35,207 nucleotides of DNA, taken from assembly GCA_017410065.1 (NCBI GenBank), contig JAFQRL010000046.1, forward strand, positions 1-35,207, read 5' to 3'. Positions within the stretch are counted from its first letter, which is position 1, and each line of letters opens with the position of its first letter. Origin of the DNA: Clostridia bacterium (lineage in GTDB: Bacteria; Bacillota; Clostridia; Oscillospirales; CAG-272). Position numbers and translations under genes: made by a program. Of this stretch, positions 31,029 to 35,207 are shown one piece after another. Under the pieces are notes generated by a model, which did not search any database, had not been told where the DNA came from, and saw only the letters and a program-made list of their open reading frames with translations.

Positions 31029-34000
31029 TCACTCAGCAACCTTATGAAGGTAGAGATCGTCGATATAGAACACGCCGCTATTGGGCTGGTTGAAGGAAAC
31101 GCCGAGAGATTTGACCTCATCAAGCTCAAGGATCCTTCTCGTTGACGCGCTGTTATACATTGACGTGGTGCTATATGCAAGCGAATCGTTTATATAGGTA
31201 TCCATCCTGAAGGCGGTGGGTGTGCCCTCTGCGTCTCTTGCGGTGATCTGATATTCAATTCTGATATCAAACCAATCGCCGATCTTGGAGGTGCTCGCCT
31301 TGGAGTTTACGTTCATCGTGCCGCCGAGTGAGGTGGAGGTCGACTGGCAAAGAGTCATAAACGGAGATACCGACGAGCCGCCGATGCTGAACTGTATCTG
31401 AGCGTTTTGCCGAAGCTCGGCGATCCTTATTCTCGCACCGAAAACAAGCTTTGTTGCGTTTTCTTCCTCATAAGTGCAATATTGCTGAATAACCGTTGCC
31501 GTCGTGCCCGAGATCTTATCGACCTTAAATAGTGTGTTGCCCGTGCCGTCGTCCACGAATTCAACCGAGTTGCCCTCGCCGCCAAGCGTGTAGGTTGCTA
31601 TTCTTCTGTATTCGTCAATACTGTAATTATCCCATCCGTTTCTGTACGCCTCGTCGTTCACAGCCTTTCCGAGCTTCACCGTTACAGGCTCAACGTTGAG
31701 TATTTCCTCAATAAAGATGAGATAATGATAATCGTGGTGATAGGAGACCTTCGCGGAGGTGAGCCCCATAACCGAATAGATGGAATTCATCGTTGCCGCA
31801 AAGCCGAAGCCGATAGCGTCAACGTTACCCTCCTTGCCGCCAAGTCCCGCAGGAAGTCCGCCGGGGAATGTGGCAGCACTGCTGCTGACCGCATTTGAGA
31901 AGGTACCGTCCTCGCAAGCATACGCCTTTTGCTTTTCGTAGGAATTTTTGATAGCGGCAGGTCCGTCGTCGCCGAGAGCCTCGGCGATATATGCGATAAC
32001 CGCTTCCTTTTCCTCCTTCGTGAACACGGGCTCCGCGTAGGTCTTATTCACGTTCGACATAAGGGAGGAAAGTGCGTTCCAGGAGTTATAAACGTTGCAG
32101 ACGTTGCCTGTGGAGGGCTCGTCGCCCTTTATGCTTGTGAGAAGTCCCTTTGCCGCAAGCATCGGCTCGGGATACTCAACGCCCCAGGCATTATAAATGG
32201 TGATCATCTTGAAGAAGCCGTTTGCGTTCTCGAATTTTATTCCTTCAAGCTCGTCTGTGCTTCCCTCGGAGATAGCTCCGAAAAGACCCTTGGAGTTGAT
32301 ATGCCTTGTCATATAGTCGATAAGCATATCGCAAAGCGTCATTCCCTCATACCAGGGAGTCTCTGCCGCGCCCTCCTCGCTTGCGTAAGCTCCGAGCTTA
32401 TCGCTTGCAACCTGAATAAGCTTGTATGTTCCGTTGAATTCGTTACCGACAGAGTAAGGCTTTCCGTCTATATCCTTGCTATCGAGATATTCGGCGAAGC
32501 TTGCGTGAGACTTAAGGTAAGCCTCCGAATCCTCGGTGGTGCTTGAGGTGAGAGCAACGTATGAAACAAGTGCCGCGACCGCCTCCTCGGTGTCAGCTCC
32601 GAGAGTGGACGTGAGAGATTCAAGATAGCTCTCGTAAGCCTCGAGAGACTCGGGAACGTAGGGCTTAAGCTCCAAAGGAAGCCCTGTGGACTCCCAATAT
32701 TCGTCTGCCGTGATGCCGTCGCCTTTCGTGCCGTTGGGGCAATCGTAGGTGGGCTTTGAGCCAAGAGAAGAAAGCATACTTGTCACACGGCTCAGGTCAC
32801 GTCCGCGGCGGACGACCGTTTTATCCGTTTCCGCCTTGCCGAGCTGGGGGTTATAGAAATAACCGCTCTCGGGATCCTGGCAGCTCTTTGCGTAGTAGAT
32901 TATCTGCGCCCTGATGTGCTCGGGAAGGGCTGCCTTTGAGGAATTGCCTTTAGGGGAGAACACGCCGTAGCTTGCAAGATGACCGAGGAGCTGACCCGTG
33001 GTCTCAAGCAAGGGCATAAAGCCTGAATATTTTTTACCCGAATTGGAGGCGTAGAAGCCGCCGATGCCTGGGTCGTAAAGATTTGCGTACCAAACCACCA
33101 GGTTATCCGAGCGGATTCCGTAATACTCCTTGATGGCGTCAACCACCGCGGTGCCGTTTTCCTCGCCGTATTTATCTATTGCGAAGTCGTAGAGCTCTGC
33201 CCATTCGGTCTGCTCCTCGGCAACGTCTATCTCCTTCTGAATCGCAATAAGGTCAAGCTCATTTTCGGAGATATGATCCTCAAAGCTAAAAGCATCGGAG
33301 GAGCGGATGAAGCTTGCCATAAGCTCCTCTGCCGCATAGTCTACCGTTTGAAGATCGGTGTATTCGTTGGGGTCGTATGCGATAGCGACCTCTCTGCCGC
33401 TGGATTTGATAACGTACTTTGCCTCGCTGAAAAGCCTATCCGAGCGGATCTCGGCAAGCCTTGCGTATGCCGCGGCCGACGTCGCGCTCGCGCTCTCGCC
33501 GATGATGATATTAACATCCGCGTCAGAGCTTAACATACCGTAGATGATCTCAACGAAGCCGCGGCTTCCAACCATTTGGCGAAGCTCGCTCTCAAGCTTT
33601 TCCGCTACCGCGAATTCGTGATCGAAATGATCCTCGGTCATAACCGAGATAGCAACGTGGGAATCGTTGAATATCGCAGTCACGCCGTCGGGAACCGTCG
33701 TTGTGTAAACGGGTGTTGCACACACAAAGCCCGATGCCGTGATGCTCGCGCCGTTCTCTGCGGTGAAGCTGTCTATAAGATTTCCGCGAAGGTCATAGGT
33801 CGTGACCTCCCATCTGACGAACTCTCTGTAAAGAGGCTCGTAGGACGTGTCGTATGTAAGGTATGCTGTGTCGCCCGTGTTTTTGAAGCCGAGCCCCTCG
33901 CCGCCCACAGCACCTATAAAGCAGGTCTCCGAAAGAAGCTTTTCCGAGGCGGAGCCGAGAAGTGCCTCGGCGGAGGTGGAATATTTCAGAAGCTGGAGAT

Positions 34001-34508
34001 AAAGCTCCCTTCTCGTGTATTCCTTGCCCTCGTCGGGAGTGCGGTTGAGATACGCCTCCTTGGTGAGCTTCTCGCAAAGATATTCAAGCACGCTGTATTC
34101 AACGACCTCGCTCTTGCCGCCGTCCGAGCAAACCGCCCTGACGTACTCTGTAACACCGATATTTCTCGGCGAGGTACCCTTGCCTCTGAAAACGTAGCAG
34201 GGTATGCCGTGAACGCTCTCAATGCTATAATCCGAGATGGTCGCCTTAAGGTCGCCGTTTTCCTTCAGCACCTGAAGCTCAACCGAAGCCCCCGAGGCAA
34301 CTCCCTCGCAAGGCACGGCGTAGCAGGTGTAAAGCTCGGAGCTATACGCAATATTTTTAGCAATGATCCTCGGCTCGCTCACCTCGCTTGCTTGAGAGTC
34401 GGTATCCGCTCCCGAGGCAAACGCCGTGATAAAGAGGCATAGAAGAGCGAACACCGCTCCAATAGCCAAGGTTATGATCTTGCTGAATCTTCCGTTAGTT
34501 TTAGTCAT
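31029..34508 (-). CDS. Very large secreted protein: shared domain, toroid-like middle, jelly-roll end
   Basis: 1159 residues with a signal peptide (hydrophobic 11-30, AFASG). Residues about 44-270 are the shared domain (NIAYSSELYTCYAV, PCYVFRGKG, YVRAVCSD, GKEYTRRELYLQLLKYS, FVRWEVTTYDLRGNLI). About 275-400 includes VNIIIGESASA and VDYAAEELMASF, which resembles the small alpha/beta domain that precedes some hexosaminidase-type catalytic domains. About 430-940 has repeating helical segments (WYANLYDPGIGGFYAS, LETTGQLLGHL, SCQDPESGYFYNP, GRDLSRVTSMLSSLG, NAWGVEYPEP) typical of an (alpha/alpha) toroid, so a polysaccharide lyase or hydrolase is possible but not shown. The end (about 955-1159) is a jelly-roll with WFDIRIEYQ and FYIDDLYLHKVAE. 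Start ATG 34508 follows AAAAGGGAAAA. Confidence 0.82.
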   Translation of the reverse strand: MTKTNGRFSKIITLAIGAVFALLCLFITAFASGADTDSQASEVSEPRIIAKNIAYSSELYTCYAVPCEGVASGASVELQVLKENGDLKATISDYSIESVHGIPCYVFRGKGTSPRNIGVTEYVRAVCSDGGKSEVVEYSVLEYLCEKLTKEAYLNRTPDEGKEYTRRELYLQLLKYSTSAEALLGSASEKLLSETCFIGAVGGEGLGFKNTGDTAYLTYDTSYEPLYREFVRWEVTTYDLRGNLIDSFTAENGASITASGFVCATPVYTTTVPDGVTAIFNDSHVAISVMTEDHFDHEFAVAEKLESELRQMVGSRGFVEIIYGMLSSDADVNIIIGESASATSAAAYARLAEIRSDRLFSEAKYVIKSSGREVAIAYDPNEYTDLQTVDYAAEELMASFIRSSDAFSFEDHISENELDLIAIQKEIDVAEEQTEWAELYDFAIDKYGEENGTAVVDAIKEYYGIRSDNLVVWYANLYDPGIGGFYASNSGKKYSGFMPLLETTGQLLGHLASYGVFSPKGNSSKAALPEHIRAQIIYYAKSCQDPESGYFYNPQLGKAETDKTVVRRGRDLSRVTSMLSSLGSKPTYDCPNGTKGDGITADEYWESTGLPLELKPYVPESLEAYESYLESLTSTLGADTEEAVAALVSYVALTSSTTEDSEAYLKSHASFAEYLDSKDIDGKPYSVGNEFNGTYKLIQVASDKLGAYASEEGAAETPWYEGMTLCDMLIDYMTRHINSKGLFGAISEGSTDELEGIKFENANGFFKMITIYNAWGVEYPEPMLAAKGLLTSIKGDEPSTGNVCNVYNSWNALSSLMSNVNKTYAEPVFTKEEKEAVIAYIAEALGDDGPAAIKNSYEKQKAYACEDGTFSNAVSSSAATFPGGLPAGLGGKEGNVDAIGFGFAATMNSIYSVMGLTSAKVSYHHDYHYLIFIEEILNVEPVTVKLGKAVNDEAYRNGWDNYSIDEYRRIATYTLGGEGNSVEFVDDGTGNTLFKVDKISGTTATVIQQYCTYEEENATKLVFGARIRIAELRQNAQIQFSIGGSSVSPFMTLCQSTSTSLGGTMNVNSKASTSKIGDWFDIRIEYQITARDAEGTPTAFRMDTYINDSLAYSTTSMYNSASTRRILELDEVKSLGVSFNQPNSGVFYIDDLYLHKVAE

Positions 34509-34646
34509 TATTTTTCCCTTTTAGAAGTCGCGAGCCTCGCGCCTCGGCAAAGCTCATTTGTTTAAGGTCCGTTTTCGGGTCGTCTACTGAAATAAAAACA
34601 CATTTCACCGAAAAGTATACTATTAAATAATATAGTATTTTAGTAA

Positions 34647-34676
34647 ATTATAGCACACCTAACCAATTAATGTCAA
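34647..34676 (-). promoter_or_regulatory. Promoter of the 1159-residue protein gene
   Basis: Minus strand TTGACA (34671-34676), 18-bp spacer, TGCTATAAT extended -10 (TATAAT 34647-34652). The leader is about 130 nt and begins with an AT-rich palindrome ATACTAT...ATAGTAT (34618-34640). I see no small ORF with a ribosome binding site in it. Confidence 0.75.
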
Positions 34677-34774
34677 TACAAAATCTTGCAAATAGATTAA
34701 AAATCTTGCAAATATTCAAAATAAAATTAAATTTGTTAAAGAAAACACCCGATATTTTATGCATATTGCCTATC

Positions 34775-34876
34775 TGCGCATCAGCGCAACTTTTTGCCAT
34801 TGCAAAAAACTTCACTTGTGCACCGCACAAACTTCACTGCAAAGCAACTTCACTCGCGCATAGCGCGAACTTCACC
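34775..34876. repeat. Second hairpin array, ACTTCAC linkers
   Basis: Palindromes TGCGC-ATCA-GCGCA (34775-34788), TTTTTGC-CATT-GCAAAAA (34791-34808), TTGTGC-ACC-GCACAA (34816-34830), TGC-AAA-GCA (34838-34846) and TCGCGC-ATA-GCGCGA (34854-34868). The last four units are separated by ACTTCAC. Stems differ but stay complementary, the same architecture as the array at 30370-30480 with another linker. A direct repeat AAAATCTTGCAAAT lies just upstream (34679-34715). Confidence 0.8.
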
Positions 34877-34940
34877 AAAAAAAAGACCCCGAAGCAAGAA
34901 TAAAAGAAGGGACACCTACCATAAAGCAGGTTTTACCTTC

Positions 34941-34985
34941 CGAAAAAGAAAAAAGGAGTACGGGCGATTTGTTCGTACTCCTTTT
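34941..34985 (-). terminator. Strong hairpin with T-run, in the core between two hairpin arrays
   Basis: A 12-bp perfect stem AAAAGGAGTACG / CGTACTCCTTTT (34951-34962, 34974-34985) with an 11-nt loop. On the minus strand it is followed by TTTTTTCTTTTTC (34954 down to 34942), the form of an intrinsic terminator. No minus-strand gene ends before it in the window, so it may end a small RNA or belong to the repeat element itself. Confidence 0.65.
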
Positions 34986-35018
34986 CACACGCATTGCCCT
35001 GCAAGGTATAGTGGGTTA

Positions 35019-35057
35019 CACTTATAAAAGCGTATTGTCGGGCGGTAAATATAAGTG
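35019..35057. repeat. Inverted repeat at the right end of the core
   Basis: CACTTATA (35019-35026) pairs with TATAAGTG (35050-35057), with 23 nt between. It abuts the first GTGAAAT linker of the right-hand array and may define the core's boundary. No gene is apparent in 34877-35061. Confidence 0.55.
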
Positions 35058-35061
35058 AAAT

Positions 35062-35207
35062 GTTTTGCCAAGCAAAACGTGAAATAATGTGCTACTCGCA
35101 TATTGTGAAATATCTCACTTCGTTCGATGTGAAATGAAATTTGCCCACGTTCGCGTATGCGAACATTTCACATTTGCGAAGCAAATATTTCACCGCGAAG
35201 CGATTTC
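35062..35207. repeat. Third hairpin array, GTGAAAT/ATTTCAC linkers, cut by the window edge
   Basis: Units: GTTTTGC-CAA-GCAAAAC (35062-35078), AATGTGC-TACTC-GCATATT (35086-35104, one G-U pair), a degenerate unit (35112-35128), GTTCGC-GTAT-GCGAAC (35149-35164), ATTTGC-GAA-GCAAAT (35172-35186), CGC-GAA-GCG (35194-35202). The linker is GTGAAAT up to about 35135 and switches to its reverse complement ATTTCAC after about 35165, so orientation flips inside the array. Confidence 0.8.

Noticed and set aside
31025..31180. Longer GIY-YIG protein starting at 31180
   Set aside because: The extra 52 residues overlap the end of the secreted-protein gene in another frame and have no similarity to the nuclease family; GTG 31024 gives the usual length.
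34509..34560. Short leader peptide before the 1159-residue protein (ATG near 34561)
   Set aside because: About 18 codons, no ribosome binding site, and it simply runs into the start of the main gene.
34794..35027. 77-codon ORF on the plus strand at the right end
   Set aside because: It translates through the hairpin array and terminator-like stem, lacks a ribosome binding site and has a basic low-complexity sequence.

Overview
The window looks like a chromosomal segment of an anaerobic, probably gut-associated Bacillota of the class Clostridia. Signs of this are the sigma-A promoters with 17-18 bp spacers, strong AGGAGG-type ribosome binding sites, the HrcA/CIRCE operator, a PerR-rubrerythrin pair, an OmpR-type two-component system and secreted proteins with Gram-positive signal peptides. 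The genus cannot be told from the sequence alone. No prophage, transposase or CRISPR array is visible.

Layout. 1-165: a leftward rRNA-type promoter and leader that reads out of the window. 801-2734: htpG under a CIRCE operator. 2926-6936 (minus): cardiolipin synthase, a tandem PII-like protein and a DUF1538 membrane protein, behind a promoter whose spacer is a perfect palindrome. 7087-13230 (minus): response regulator, histidine kinase, acetyltransferase and a Tet(M)/EF-G-like GTPase fused to a YacP/Rae1-type NYN nuclease domain. 13519-15445 (plus): class II fructose-bisphosphate-type aldolase with a PfkB sugar kinase. 15568-16738 (minus): rubrerythrin and PerR with two PerR-like boxes around the perR promoter. 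16897-17139: a small XRE regulator. 17270-20748: a GH31 glycosidase divergent from an AraC regulator, then a creatininase-family amidohydrolase. 20931-24337 (minus): pheST. 24546-25568: a winged-helix/GHKL ATPase/DUF4325 protein. 25715-34508 (minus): three large secreted proteins that share a domain not recognised here, together with an unlisted 46-codon ORF and a GIY-YIG nuclease gene.

The most unusual material is between and beyond the secreted-protein genes. Three short arrays (30370-30480, 34775-34876, 35062-35207) consist of hairpins whose stems differ in sequence from unit to unit but remain self-complementary. They are joined by a short, nearly constant linker that is specific to each array (TATATCAT, ACTTCAC, GTGAAAT/ATTTCAC). 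Two of them flank a roughly 180-bp core that holds a strong terminator-like hairpin. The third lies beside a 215-bp element with TGTCATCCTGAG-type inverted ends and the GIY-YIG gene. I read these as structured, possibly mobile or RNA-acting repeats of unassigned function.

How the parts work together: PerR plausibly controls itself and rubrerythrin under peroxide stress; HrcA plausibly controls htpG; the AraC protein plausibly controls the divergent GH31 gene; the DUF1538 protein and its PII partner form a translationally coupled membrane/regulator pair; the secreted proteins probably act at the cell surface on polysaccharide. These links are inferred from gene order and sites.
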